From assembly GCF_030272615.1 (NCBI RefSeq), contig NC_081408.1, positions 606,909,673 to 606,973,672 on the forward strand: a DNA stretch of 64,000 nucleotides, written 5' to 3'. Under the pieces are notes generated by a model. That model made no database searches, was not told the DNA's origin, and saw only the letters and a list, made by a program, of their open reading frames with translations. The stretch is from Cryptomeria japonica (taxonomy: Eukaryota; Streptophyta; Pinopsida; Cupressales; Cupressaceae). Shown here one piece after another: positions 21,144-33,782 of this stretch (position 1 is its first letter; the number at the start of each line of letters is the position of its first letter). A program made the translations under genes and the position numbers.

Positions 21144-24100
21144 TCAAGTGCATAAGGTAGGTGACATAACTCCTAACTTGTGTCTTAAGTACTCAAAAGT
21201 GCTTACTGGCAATGGTTTGGTGAAAATGTCTACTACTTGTTCTTTGGTAGGTACACAGTCCATATTTACTTCCTCTCCTTCAACCTTCTCTCTAAGGAAA
21301 TGATACTTGATGGGTATATGCTTTGTCTTGGAATGCATCAATGCATTCTTTGATATGTTGATGGCACTTGAATTATCACACTGGATGAGAATAGGGTTAG
21401 TGATGTCCGCTTGTATATCCTTGAGGTTTTGCTTCATCCAAAGTACTCGAGAACAACATGTAGCAGCAACAATGTATTTTTCTTCAACAGTTGATAGGGA
21501 GATGAAATCCTACTTCTTTCTATGCCATGAGACAAAACAGTCACCTAGGAAGAATGCACCACCACTTGTGCTCTTCCAGTCATCAATGCAACTTGCCCAA
21601 TCAGCATCAATGTATGCTTCCAAGATGAATTCCCCTTGTTCAGGGTACCACAATCCATAACTAAGTGTTCCTTTCAGGTACCTAAAAATTCTTCTTACAA
21701 CATTCATATGTGATTGCTTAGGTACAACTTGAAATCTAGCCACCATACACACTGTTTGCACTATATCCAGTCTAGGGGAAGTTAGATACAATAGGCTGCC
21801 TATCATGGATCTATATAATGTCTGATCCACCACCGGTGATTCATCATTCTTGGTTAATTTGTTTCTGGTCACTATGGGGGTACTTACTATTTTGCAGTCC
21901 TCCATTTGAAATTTCTTCAATATATCCTTTGGATACTTGGTTTGTGAGATAAAGATTCCCTTATCTTGTTGTAATATCTACAAACCAAAGAAGTATGTCA
22001 ATTCACCAAGCATTGACATCTCAAATTTTGACTGCATTTGGTCAGAAAATTCTTTGCAAAGGGTGTCCTTATTGCCTCCAAAAATAATGTCGTCTACATA
22101 CACAACCACAATGATCATGTGGTTTTCATCTTTCTTTATGTATAAATTGTTGTTAGCACTTTCCTTTTTGAATCCTTTCTCCTTCAAATACTGATCTAGT
22201 CTTGATTACCATGCTCTAGGGGCTTGCTTTAAACCATGTAGGGCCTTCTTCAACTGGCATACAAAGGTTTCATCATCATGTAGCAGAAACCCTTCTGGTC
22301 GCTGCATGTACACTTCTTCCAAATTTCCATTTAGGAAGGCAAATTTTACATCCATTTGATATACTTTATAACCCTTGTAGGTAGAAAAGGCTAGAATCAT
22401 TCTAATTGCTTCTAATCTAGCTACCGATGCAAATGTTTATTCAAAGTCAATGCCCTCTACTTGAGAGTATCCTTTGCACACAAGTATATCTTTATGCCTA
22501 ACAATTTTACCTTCTTCATTCATCTTATTTCGGTAGACCCATTTAGTGCCAATGATGTTCTTGTCTTCCAGTCTAGGGACCAATTCCCAAATCTTGTTCT
22601 TCTCAATCTATTTCAATTCTTCTTCCATGGTATCCATCCATTCCTATCTTTTGTTGGCCTCATTGAATGTTTTAGGTTCTAGTTTAGTCATGAGGTATAA
22701 TTTGACTTGTTCGTCATTCCAGGCAAGTCTTCTTCTAGTCTACACACCATCACTCTTATTTCCTAGAATCTTCTCTTCCTAGTGGTTCATCTATACATAC
22801 CAGTTAGGAGCCTTTTTGGGTGCTTCTTTCTATTCATTGTCTAACTAAGCTTCCTCATCTTCATCACCATAATCATCATACTGGTTTACCTATGATTGAC
22901 TTCCTTTATGCATATCCTAATCAACTTTTACATGCACACTCTCAATGAATCTTCTTAGTCTTTTGTTGTAGCATTTATAGGCCTTGTTGTTAGATGAGTA
23001 ACCAAGGAAGATTCCTTCATCACTCCTAGAATCAAAACTACCTAGACCATCCATGTCTCTCTTGATAAAACAATTGCTTCTAAATATTTTGAAGTATTTG
23101 ACTAATGGCTTTTAGTCATACCACAAGTCATAAGGTGTCATTCTGTTGTTTTTTCTTAGTTGAACCAGGTTCAAAGTATATGCAACAGTATGAACAACTT
23201 CCTTCCAATATGTGTCTAGTAGACTAGCCCCATTTAACATGATTATGGCCATCTCCTTGACTATCATGCTCTTCCTTTCTACCACACCATTTTGTTGTGG
23301 TGTCCAAGTGGCTGAATATTGTCATCTAATTCAATGTCTTTCACAATAATCCTCAAACTCATTTGATGTGAACTCTCCACCTCAGTCTGATATTAGACAT
23401 TTTAGCTTGCACCCACTTTCCTTTTCCACCATCTTTCTAAAGATCTTGAATCTATCAAATTCTTGTGATTTATCATGTAGGAAAGTGACCCATGTCATTC
23501 TTGAGTTGTCATCAATGAAGAGCATAAAATATCTTTCACCAGCAAGAGCTCTTATCCTAGTTGGACCACACAGATCTATATGTAGAATTTCAAGTGGTCT
23601 TGAGGTGTTGTTTTCTTTTGTTCTGAAGCTCACCTTGGTATGCTTGCCTTTCACACATTCATCACAAAATGTGATTATCGGTTTGATGATGGGTAGAATA
23701 TTTCTTATACACCCCTTTTTTCTTACTACAACTAAGTTATCAAAGTTTATGTGGCCTAATCTTCAGTGCCACAACTAGCTTTCATCAACCTATCCCATCA
23801 TGCATTGGGACTCATAGAATTCCTTTAGATTATAAACATTACCATATGTTCACTTTCCTTCTGCCATAACTTGACTGATGCTCTCTTTCTTTATCTGGCA
23901 ACCAGTAGAGTCAAAGATGAATTTATAACCTTTGTCACACATCTAACTCATGCTCAGTAGATTATGCTTTAGGTCTTCCACATAATATACATCATGTGCC
24001 TTCAATTTTCCATCAAGATTTAAAGTACCTTTTCCCTTTCTTTTGATGGATGAGTTGTTTTGAATTTTACTAAACTACCATTTCAGTCTTCAAGTTTGAT

Positions 24101-25679
24101 AAATTTCTTTTTATCATTGGTCATGTGGTTGGAACAACCATTGTCTACAACCCATAGATTTTTCCTTTCAACATGTAAGGTAGTCTGGACTATCAGACTT
24201 GATTTCGCCTTGTCTTTTTCTTTCTCAACCCATATCGGTTTGGTTTCCTTCTACATGTCAACTACTATTTTGTGCTCCGATTCAACTACCAGTTCTTGAT
24301 CAAGATCTATCTTCTTTTGCTTGATCTTCCTATTTTTACAAAACTTTGCTATATGTCCAAACTCTTTATAGTTATAGCATTTCACATTTTCATTTAAAGA
24401 TGAATCTTTGAAATTATTGTAGGCCACCAGTTTATTCTTCCTACATTCAAAATGCCTATGACCATATCCATTGCACTGATAATAGACAACATTCATATTC
24501 TAGACTGTATTAAAAGGATTTCTACTTTCATAACTCATAGAGGGCTTATTGGTTAATCTATAGTCAACTATTCTATGCCCAAATTTGTTACACCAGGGGT
24601 CTTCCTTTCATGCTCCTGACTTTGGTGAATCCTTCATGATCAACTCTTGCATTTCTCCTTAGATCTTCACGTCGATACATTGAGTGTGGCCTCCAGTTCA
24701 TTGATTGTGTATACCAGTTTGTGCGGCAATTTCTAACAACATCTGCATATGTCGTCTTACTGGTATCCTTTGTTACTGTGAATGTTTTCTTCTCTTCACC
24801 TTCATTTAAAGAAGTGAACTATATCTCCTTACCAGATGTGTCTTTACTATTTGAACTTTGACCTTCTTCAAATCCCAATCCACCAATATCTTTAGATTGC
24901 TTCTGTTTTCTCAACATCTTGTCTAAGGCTTCGATGTTGCCTTCATATTTGCTTCTTACTTTTAATTCTTCATTTCTTTCTTCAATCTCCTTTCTTAGCT
25001 TCACTATTTCATCTTCTAGATCTTGATGCTTCGTTTCCTTCTTCATCAGATCAGAGGATGTGACTTCACATATCCTCTTGGCTTCATCCAACTGAAGTTT
25101 CAAGTCAAATATAACTTGATTGGACTCATTTAGAGATTGCTTCAAGAGACCCTATTCATCTATTGTAGCAAGCTTGAACTTCTTGAGTTCTCTTCTTGTT
25201 TTACTCAGCTATTCAAGAGAACTTATAAGCTCACCATCTAGATCCACTTTAGCCTCAATTTCTTCTTCTTCCTCATCTTCACCAACTGGCTCATCAAGAG
25301 CCATAAAGATATTAATTTCTTTGTCATTCTCATAGTAGTCATCTTCTAATGCACTCTCTTCATCGATGGCATCATCCTTAATAGTGTATAGGTTGCTTTG
25401 CTTCCGGTAGCTTATTCTTCCTTGCTAGTAGAAATTTCTTTCTTTGTATTTATTAGTAGATCTGCTAAATCCTCTTGACTCATCTCCATTAGTTTCTTTA
25501 TAAGGATATTTTGCAGCAAAGTGTCCAACTTTATCACAGTTGAAACATTTGAGTGGTAGCTTTCCTTTATACTTGCCAGATCCTCTTTTGAGATTTCTCA
25601 CAAATTTTTCTACCTTTGCATCAAAGTCTTCACTGGGTCCTTTATGAGTAACCACTTATTTGCCCTTCTTGGTGGAGTT
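21144..25679 (-). pseudogene. Copia E gag (C-terminal part) and pol, broken
   Basis: Reading from 25679 down: gag C-terminus with the knuckle CFNCDKVGHFAAKY (25540), a coiled coil (24819-25145), more knuckle-like blocks near 24350 and 24450, a decayed protease region, integrase (LHIDLCGPTR near 23580; PQQNGVVERK near 23290), RT (YQMDVKFAFLNGNLEEVYMQ at 22300-22370; YVDDIIFGG at 22076-22100) and RNase H (YIDADW near 21620; CDNSSAINISKN near 21370), ending VDIFTKPLP. Stops are mostly TAG. The family differs from A1/D/F/I in pol sequence, in keeping YVDD and in a longer gag with coiled coil. D is inserted at 25680, and the N-terminal gag lies at 33142-33650. Confidence 0.88.
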
Positions 25680-25684
25680 GAACA
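25680..25684. repeat. Target-site duplication of D, left copy (GAACA)
   Basis: GAACA immediately precedes the TGATAAC end of D and is repeated exactly at 33137-33141, joining the two halves of E's gag. Confidence 0.9.
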
Positions 25685-27188
25685 TGATAACACAATGATG
25701 AGCGAATAGTACCAAATTGGTACTAAGAGGAGGGGGGTGAATCAGTATAGACAAAAATACAGTCCAAAACCAGTTTGACAGCAAACACTTCAAAAGACTG
25801 GCAGACAGTGATACCAGTTTGAAACAAAGTTCAACTAGTAAAGCTAAGAATGTTCGAGACAAGCATTAATCGGTTACTCACTTAGCTTTTCACTCAACTT
25901 GAGACTACACTACCATTTCACCCTTATGCATAAACAGGTGATCTATCATCAAATCATAATAACAGCTAGTTCAACATGTTTTATTGATAGGCATAAAACA
26001 CAGAACCATCATATGCTTGACAAACAACAAAAAAGAATCACAAGATAAAAGCATCACACATGACACACATATTTTTCACATGGAAACCTAACTGGGAAAA
26101 ACCATGGTGGGGATGAATACCCACAAGCTATTTTTGAACTCTTTGGAAGTCCGCTTTGTTAGGAGCCTTGTTTGGTTAGAGACATTACAATAGGTTCTAC
26201 TAGGAACCGATCCTGTTAGAGATCACCTGGTTAAGGGATGGCTACAATACCTGATTAAGGGTTTAACCCTATTAAAGGTTACCTTGTTAAAGGATTTCAA
26301 GAACTCAATAGCTAAAGGACTTTGAACTTAGTAGCTTTGAGTTACCCTGTTAAAGGATTTATAGCAAGCCAGTTAAGGCTACCCTATTAAGGGATTTTCC
26401 AACTATTGAGATGGTTAGAGATCAATAGGTATTACAATGATCTGGTAATAACACTCAATGCCAATGTAGATCCACTTAAGCTCATCTTTACTTTCTGCAC
26501 TTACACTCTACAGGTATCGCTTCTCTCCTTTTGGTCTAGCAAGAATCACATATCCTTTCTCTTGGATACTCACACAGAACTTTTGCCAACAACCCTAGAA
26601 AGAGTCACAACATCGACCTTATAAGAAAACAGGTAGGTCGGTAGCATAAACCCTAAACTATAAACCTAATAAGTTAAGGAATTCAAATGGTTCAATCCTG
26701 ATCGTTGAGCATACTACATTAATCTCCATCATTCATTTTCTACTAATTTCATGGCAGCTGATAACCCATCACACATTATCACCGTTTTACAGTCTTCACA
26801 CATTCTTGAGATAGATAGGCAAGATCTTCTTCATGCAAGATCCTTCACGCACACAAGGCTTACATGGAAACATGATCTATTCTTTGTTATCATGCTAACT
26901 CATTGAACAAAGTCAATAGTTTAGCCACACAGGGTTGAAGCACTTCAACCAGAAACCTTAAAGTTGGGACTACCAACCGGTAGTCATACAACACTTCCAT
27001 GTGCCAGTTCCCATAACCATATGCCAGTTCATGTTGAACAAGCACACCGCTTCACTTTGGCACAAATGTCGATTCATAGTGTTATACCAGTTCTTCACAT
27101 ATGTCAGTTCACACCTCTTCAACATATTGACATCAATGACAACATACAATGTCATTATGTCCTCATACCAGTTCACATAATGCCAACA
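25685..27188 (-). repeat. 3' LTR of D (1,504 bp)
   Basis: On the plus strand it runs from TGATAACACAATG to ATGCCAACA. The palindrome is at 27127-27142. The 'catggtggggatgaatacccac' hairpin block lies near 26103-26124, with degenerate TTAAAGG/TTAAGGG repeats after it (26220-26400). Confidence 0.92.
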
Positions 27189-27480
27189 ATCTCCCCCTTT
27201 GGCATTGATGGCAATATACAAAGATATCTCTCCATTTCACATCTCCCCCTTTAGCATTGATGGCAATATACAAAGATTTCTCTCCATTTCACATCTCCCC
27301 CAATTTCTATAGATATCTTCTTCTCTTCACATCTTCTCCCCCTTTGACAACAATGTCAAAGTGGAGGCACAAGCTTTCTTGTTCCATTATGCTGCTCCCC
27401 CTGAGGAGTAGCATCCTTCAACACATCAATCCAAAATAAATTTGACTATGCAATACCTGATTGATGTGGAGCACTAGCTT
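27189..27480 (-). other. D 3' untranslated region: duplicated polypurine tract
   Basis: The LTR-adjacent tract and palindrome (27191-27214) form part of a 52-bp unit, 27191-27242, repeated in tandem at 27243-27294 with few changes. A third tract with a TTGACAACAATGTCAA palindrome variant lies near 27340-27360. F has only one copy of the 52-bp unit. Confidence 0.8.
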
Positions 27481-30400
27481 TTAGTTCACCTCCTGAAGGG
27501 GCAGTACCCCTAATTCACCTCTTAAGTATGTAAATGTATTCTTTGGGAGAGGCTTGGTGAATATGTATACTAGTTTCTCCTTACTGGAAACATGCTCCAG
27601 TACAATCTCTTTGTTCTGAACCTTTTCCCTCAAGAAATGATACTTAAGCTCAAAGTGCTTGGTTCTAGAATGTAAAACTGGATTCTTGGAGATATTAATT
27701 GTACTAGTATTGTCACAAAATATACTTACCAGTTCAAATATAGGAACTTTGAAGCCATTTAATACATGTTTCATCCAAATTGTCTGAGTGCAGTTCATGA
27801 AAGTTGCAACATACTCCACTTCGGTTGTAGATTGAGAGATACAACTCTTCTTTTTACTCATCCATGAGACCAGTCTACCACCAAGTAAGAATACACCACT
27901 GGTTGTGCTCTTCTGGTCATCTACATTACCAGCCCAGTCAGCATCTATGAACAATTTTAGGTTAAAATTGTTATTGTATGGATACCATAACCCATAGTCA
28001 ATAGTTCCTTTCAGATACCTAAGAATCTGCTTGACTGCAACCAAGTGGGATTCTCTTGGACTTTTCTAGAACCTTGCAGTAATGCCAACTGCATGTACAA
28101 TATCTAGTCTGCTATGCACTACATAATGCAATTTACCAATCATTGATCAGTATTCCTTCTCATCAACCAATGCTGAGTCATCCTCTTTGGATAGTTTACA
28201 ACCGGTCACCATTGGTGTACCAAATGGTTTGCTATCTTCCATGACAAAGGTCTTCAACACCTCTTTGACATACTTGGACTGAGTGATAAAGATTTCATCT
28301 CTCATCTGTTGGATCTGCAGTCCAATGAAGAACTTAATCTCCCCTATGAGTGACATCTCAAACTCTTTCTTCATCTCATCTACAAACTCATGACTCATCT
28401 TGTCATCTCCACCAAAGATAATGTGATCAACAAATACCTCACAAATCAAGATCTGATCTCCTTAAGACTTCAAGTAGATATTGCTATATTCACTTGTTCT
28501 CTCAAATCCAATCTTCACAAGATGGGAATGTAGGCATTCATACCATGCTCTAGGTGCCTGTTTTAGACCATAAAAAGGCTATATGTAGCCTACACACCAT
28601 GTCACTATCTTTAGATAGGGCAAACCCATCCAGTTGCTCTATATACACCTCCTCTTCAAGTACACCATTTAGGAATGCAAATTTTACATCCATTTGATAT
28701 ACTTTGAAGCTTTTAAAAGATGCATATGCAAGAAGCATATGAACTCCTTCCAATCTGGCTATAGGAGCAAAGGTTTCTCCATACTTCTCCTTCTTCTTGG
28801 GCATATCCTTTGCACACCAGTCTGGCTTTGTTTCTAATCACTATGTCATCCTCATTCAGCTTATTTTGGAAGACCCATTTGGTACCAATGACATTTCTAT
28901 GCTCCGGTCTGGGTACCGAAGACCATGTACCATTTTTCTCTATCTGGTCAAGTTCCTCTTCCATTGCCTTGATCCAGTCTTCATCCTTATGTGTCTTTTT
29001 GAATGTTTTAGGCTGAAATTCAGAGATCATACATGAGTTTTCTCTGACTTTTCTTCTTGTAAGGATTCCTGCATCCTTATCTCCTATGATCTGCTTAGGA
29101 TCATGATTCAACTTGACATACTAAGGAATGGTCTTGATAGATTCCTCTTTCTTTTCTTTTTCATCCTCATCTCCATCAGTATCAGCATCTACATCTATCA
29201 GTGTAGAAATGCTATTACTGGCACTCAATTGACTGACAACTGGTTCATACAAGGTTGCAATCAGTTCATTTACCACTTGCTCACTACTAGTTTCCTCAGT
29301 TTTCTCAGAGGTTTCATCATCTCTTACATTGATGCTTTCCATAATTCTCTGAGTCCTATTGTTGAAGCACTTGAGAGCATTGCTCTTGGTGGAATATCCT
29401 AGGAATATTCCCTCATCACATTTCGCATCAAATTTTCTCTGGTGTTCACTCCTCTTAATGTAACATTTGCTACCAAACACTCTAAAGTAGCTAACCACAG
29501 ATGTCTTACCAGTCCAATACTCATAAGGAGTTTTATCCTTATCTTTCTTGATGAGTACCCGGTTCATTGTGTAGACTGCAGTGCTCACTGCTTCTCTCCA
29601 AAAGGTGTGAGCTACATTTACTTGAATCAACATAGTTCTAGCTACTTCAACCATAGTCCGGTTATTCCTTTCTACTAGGCCATTCTGCTATGGAGTCTGA
29701 GGGGTAGACAATTGCCTCTTGATGCCATGTTCTTCACAGTACTTGTTGAATTCACCTCCTTGATCAGTTCTCAGGCACTTGATCCTTTTACCGCTTTCCT
29801 TCTCCACTAATGCTCTGAAAGCTTTAAACTTTACAAAGGCTTTAGACTTGTCTTTTAAGAATGTGACCCACATCATTCTTGAGCAGTCATCAGTGAGAAT
29901 CATGAAGTACCTATCACCCTACACACTCCTAGTTCTCATAGGACCACACAAATCAGTATGCACAAGATCAAGCAAGTTGTCAGCAGTGAAAGATTTACCT
30001 TTAAAGGTTGAGGAAGACATTTTTCCTGATTGACACTCTCTGCACAAGGTATTATCTGGTTTTCTTAGCACCGGCAACCCTCTAACTATCTTGATCAAAC
30101 TGGCCTTTACAATGTTATCAAAGTTTACATGGCAGAGTCTCCTATGCGATATCGAGCTTTCATCAAATTTAACCATAAGACATGTACTTATATTTGCATT
30201 CAGATGAAATAGGTTACCTTTGGTATACATGTTGGTGGCCAACAATTCACCATCTTTTCCTTTGATTTTGCAAACTTCATTCTTGAATTCTAGAGTGAGG
30301 CCACTGTCATTCAGCTAAGCAACACTCAGAAGGTTGTGTCTGAGACCATCAACCCAGTACACATTGTTAGCACTACTCTTTCCATTCAGAGAGATGGACC

Positions 30401-31562
30401 CTTTGCCTTTGACCATGCATGGTGCATTATTGCCAAAGAAAACCACACCACCATCATACTCCTCCAAGAATATAAACTTGCTTCGGTCACTAGTCATATG
30501 GTGAGAACAACCACTGTCAATGATCCACTCATTGGAATTATCAAATCGGGAGACTAGAGCCTTCTTATCTGACACATCTTCTTTGATAGCTACAAACACA
30601 ATATCTTCATTTTCTTCATCCTCTGATTCTTCATCTGTGACACCTTCATCGATTGCCACAAAACAGTTTCTTTGGTTTTCTCCTTTGAGTTTCTTGAACT
30701 TTTCCAGTTTGTCCTTGTTGTTGCCATTAGGACAGTTTACACCATTATGTCCTATCTGGTTGCAAGAAAAGCATTTCAGAGGTAGCTTACCTTTGTATTT
30801 ACCAGTTCCTTTAGGAAGTTTCCTGGCAAGGAGAGTTTCAAATGCCATCAAAATCTCCTCATCATCCATTTCTCTGCTCTATCTTGGTTCACCACTAGTG
30901 CTAGCTTATTTTCCTTTTCTGGATGGTATAGCAGAAGCTTTAAAAGCTGATTCAGTCTTTTGAACATTGCCATCAAAACTATTTAGCTCATAGGCTATCA
31001 AATTTGCTATGATGGAGTCCAAGGATACCTTAGTCTTGTCTATTGATCTTAGCTCCTAAATAGCAAAAACCCTTATTGCATACATCGGCAATAGGGATCT
31101 CAAGAATTTTCTTACCATGGTGGAGTCTTCTATTTTACCACCTACACTCTTAATATCTCCAACAACAGTTTTGATTCTTATTCCATACTATTGAATGGTC
31201 TCACCTTCAACCATCCACATATCTTCAAACTTCCCTCTTAGGCTTTCTTCCTTAGCCTATTTTACAAGCTCATCAATGCCATAGATATTTTCAAATGTAT
31301 CCCATACCTCTTTGGGATTTACCTTGTCCTAAACATCAATAAACTCAATGTCAAATAAACTACTAATTAGGGCTTCCATGACTTGCCCATTTTCCTATAT
31401 CTCTCTCTTTTGGTCATCGGTGAGACTACCGGTAGGGGCAACATAGACATTCTCAACATAGCTCCAATGTTCAACACCCATGCTTCTAATGTATATCTTC
31501 ATTTTGTCTTTCCATATACTAAAATTTTCCCTGTTAAACTTTGGACCTTCCCTCTTCATCAT
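27481..31562 (-). pseudogene. D gag-pol polyprotein, broken
   Basis: The double ATG is at 31562/31559. Order: UBN2-type gag to 30870; knuckle CFSCNQIGHNGVNC near 30750; acidic linker EGVTDEESEDEENEDI near 30620; protease IIDSGCSHHMTSD near 30500; pre-integrase (RRLCHVNF, CREC) 30040-30150; integrase with LVHTDLCGP near 29950, RTDQGGEF near 29760 and VERNNR near 29660; RT with YQMDVKFAFLNG near 28690; RNase H (FIDADW near 27950). The RT active site reads FVDH, so its second aspartate is gone. A 15-nt loss after GGEF removes residues present in F. Frameshifts occur near 28790 and 28570, and TAGs are scattered. Confidence 0.93.
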
Positions 31563-31619
31563 TTGAATGGGATCTTTACCTCAAGTGGTTAAGATTATAA
31601 CATAGAGGACCTAGAGGAC

Positions 31620-31633
31620 GCTTTGATACCAAT
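31620..31633 (-). other. Primer-binding site of D
   Basis: The plus-strand gctttgataccaat is the reverse complement of attggtatcaaagc, one change from TGGTATCAGAGC, and touches the 5' LTR. Confidence 0.88.
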
Positions 31634-33136
31634 TGATAACTTAATGATGAACGAATAGTACCAAACCGGTACTAAGAGGGGGGGGTGAATCAGTACAGAC
31701 AAAAATACAATCCAAAACTAGTTTGATAGAAAACACTTCAAAAGACTGGCAAATAGTGATACCGGTTTGAAACAGAGTGCAACCGATAAAGCTAAGAATG
31801 TCTGAGACAAGCATTAACCAGTTACTCACTTATCTTTTCACTCAGCTCAAGACTACACTACCATTTCACCCTTATGCATAAATAGGTGATCTATCATTAG
31901 ATCATAATAACAACTAGTTCAACATGTTTTATTGATAGGCATAAAACACAAACCCATCATATGCTTGACAAACAATAGCAAAGCATCACAAGATAAAAGT
32001 ATCACACATGACACACATATTTTTCATGTGGAAACCCAATTGGGAAAAAATACAGTGGGGATGAATACCCACAAGCTATTTTTGAACTCTTTAGAAGTCC
32101 GCTCTGTTAGGAGCCTTGTCTGGTTAGAGACATTACAATAGGTTTTGCTAGGAACCGATCCTGTTAGAGATCACCCAGTTAAGAGATGGCTACAATACCT
32201 AATTAAGGGTTAAACCCCGTTAAAGGTTACCTTGTTAGAGGATTTCAAGAACTCAATCACTAAAAGACTTCAAGCTCAGTAGCTTTGAGTTACCCTATTA
32301 AAGGATTTACAGCAAGTCGATTAAGGCTACCCTGTTAAGGGATTTTCCAACTGTTGAGGTGGTTAGAGATCAACAGGTATTACAATGATCTGGTAACAAC
32401 ACTCAATGCTAATGCAGATCCACTTAAGCTCCTCTTTACCTTCTGCACTTACACTCTACAGGTATCACTTCTCTTCTTTTGGTCTAGCAAGAATCACGTA
32501 TCCCTTCTCTTGGATACTCACACAGAACTTTTGCCAACAACCCTAGAAAGAGTCACAACATCGACCTTATAGGAAAATAGTTAGGTCAGTAGCATAAACC
32601 CTAAACCCTAAACCTAATAGGTTAAGGAATTAAAATGGTTCAATCCTGACCGTTGAGTATACTGCATTAATCTCCATCATTTGTTTTCCACCGATTTCAT
32701 GGCAGCTGATAACCCATCACACGTTATCACCATTTTACAATCTTCACACATTCCTGAGATAGATAGGCAAGATCTTCTTCATGCAAGATCCTTCACACAC
32801 ACAAGGCTTACATGGCAACATGAGCTATTCTTTTTTATCATGCTAACTCATTGCACAAAGTCACTGGTTGAGCCACACAGGGTTGAAGCACTTCAACTAG
32901 AAACCCTAAAGTTGGGACTACCAACTGGTAGTCATACAATGATTCCATGTGTTGGTTCCCATAACCATACGCTGGTTAACCTTGAACAAGCACACTGCTT
33001 CACTTTGGCACAAATGCTGGTTCATAGTGTTATACCAGTTCTTCACATATGTTGGTTCACACCTCTTCAACATATTGACATCAATGACAACATACAATGT
33101 CATTATGTCCTCATACTGGTTCACATAATGCCAACA
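31634..33136 (-). repeat. 5' LTR of D (1,503 bp)
   Basis: It pairs with 25685-27188. The palindrome is at 33075-33090. A telo-box-like run (aaaccctaaaccctaaacc) lies at 32597-32615. The target duplication GAACA follows. Confidence 0.92.
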
Positions 33137-33141
33137 GAACA
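33137..33141. repeat. Target-site duplication of D, right copy (GAACA)
   Basis: An exact repeat of 25680-25684. Confidence 0.9.
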
Positions 33142-33650
33142 TTACCTGTTTCCTTGAGGATGTATCACTGGTTCTTCTCATTTCATAGGCTGTCAGTGAT
33201 CCAAATAACTCATCTATTGTGAAGATCTTCAGATCCTTGGCTTCTTCTATGGTAGACACCTTAGTATCATAATTAGGTGTGAGATATTTAAGTACCTTCT
33301 TGACAAGATTCTCATCTCGAATTTCTTCTCCAAGTCCTCTGATGGTGTTCATAGTTTCATCAAATCTGTGAAGGTAGTCTACAATATTTTCTTCATCCTT
33401 CATCTTAATGCCTTAAAGATGGCCCCTTAGTATTTGCATCTTGGCCTCTTTGACTTTTGCATCTCCTTCAAATAACCTCTACATTTTATCCCAATTCTCC
33501 TTGGCAGATGCACAATGCATGACCTTGACAAACTCATTATCAAACAACCTGCTCAAGGTAGCATGTTTTTCCTTTGAATTGTTCTCATACTCCTTGTCAT
33601 ATGGATTAGTGGGAGGAACACTAGGGACAATATACCTATTCATCTTTCAA
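33142..33650 (-). pseudogene. Copia E gag, N-terminal part
   Basis: It begins with MNRYIVPSVPPTNPYDKEYE at 33643 and continues through FVKVMHCASAKENWDKM, MKDEENIVDYLHRFDETMNT and LTAYEMRRTSDTSSRKQVMF, a UBN2-type copia gag. It connects across D to the gag remainder at 25679. Two TAGs interrupt it. The usual first gag segment, the PBS and the 5' LTR are missing: directly upstream (33651) an integrase piece of copia J begins in the same orientation. Confidence 0.8.
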
Positions 33651-33682
33651 AAATTCCACCCACATGATTCTAGAACAATCAT
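33651..33682 (-). pseudogene. Copia J integrase fragment (left of H)
   Basis: The minus strand reads DCSRIMWVEFLKDE, the integrase stretch found as DCSRMMWVTFLKDK in D and F. It continues the J frame that stops at 60401-60405 (YFMLLIND), with H inserted between. It ends abruptly at the gag of E. Confidence 0.75.
33678..33682. repeat. Target-site duplication of H, left copy (ATCAT)
   Basis: It matches GTCAT at 60401-60405 with one G/A difference. The interrupted J integrase frame reads through across the pair. Confidence 0.75.
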
Positions 33683-33782
33683 TGTTTATGGTAAAAATGG
33701 AAACAACAATATTGAAAGACTAAATGAAATCAACTAGAAAACCCTAGCCTAACAACAATAAAGATCCACCATAACATATGAA
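33683..33782 (-). repeat. 3' LTR of H, first part
   Basis: It starts TGTTTATGG and matches 59659-59764 (aacaatattgaaagactaaat, aaccctagcctaacaacaa, ccaccataacatatgaa). Copia F interrupts it at 33783. Confidence 0.85.

Larger units (their letters stand above)
25685..33136 (-). mobile_element. Copia LTR retrotransposon D (7.45 kb), degenerate
   Basis: LTRs are 25685-27188 and 31634-33136 with a perfect GAACA duplication. The PBS, gag-pol and polypurine tract read on the minus strand. It belongs to the same family as F (internal sequences nearly parallel throughout) and is close to A1 and I. It lies inside gag of copia E. Confidence 0.95.

Noticed and set aside
30520-30963. A 147-residue Ser-rich plus-strand ORF
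   Set aside because: Antisense shadow of the gag and acidic linker of D; the sense strand shows CCHC and protease motifs.
32597-32615. Interstitial telomeric repeat
   Set aside because: Only about two and a half TTTAGGG units, and the same short run recurs in several LTRs.
32681-33157. A 158-residue plus-strand ORF (similar ones at 26964, 34849, 40857)
   Set aside because: They lie in the LTRs of D and F and run across the LTR end; no domain, and they repeat only because the LTRs repeat.
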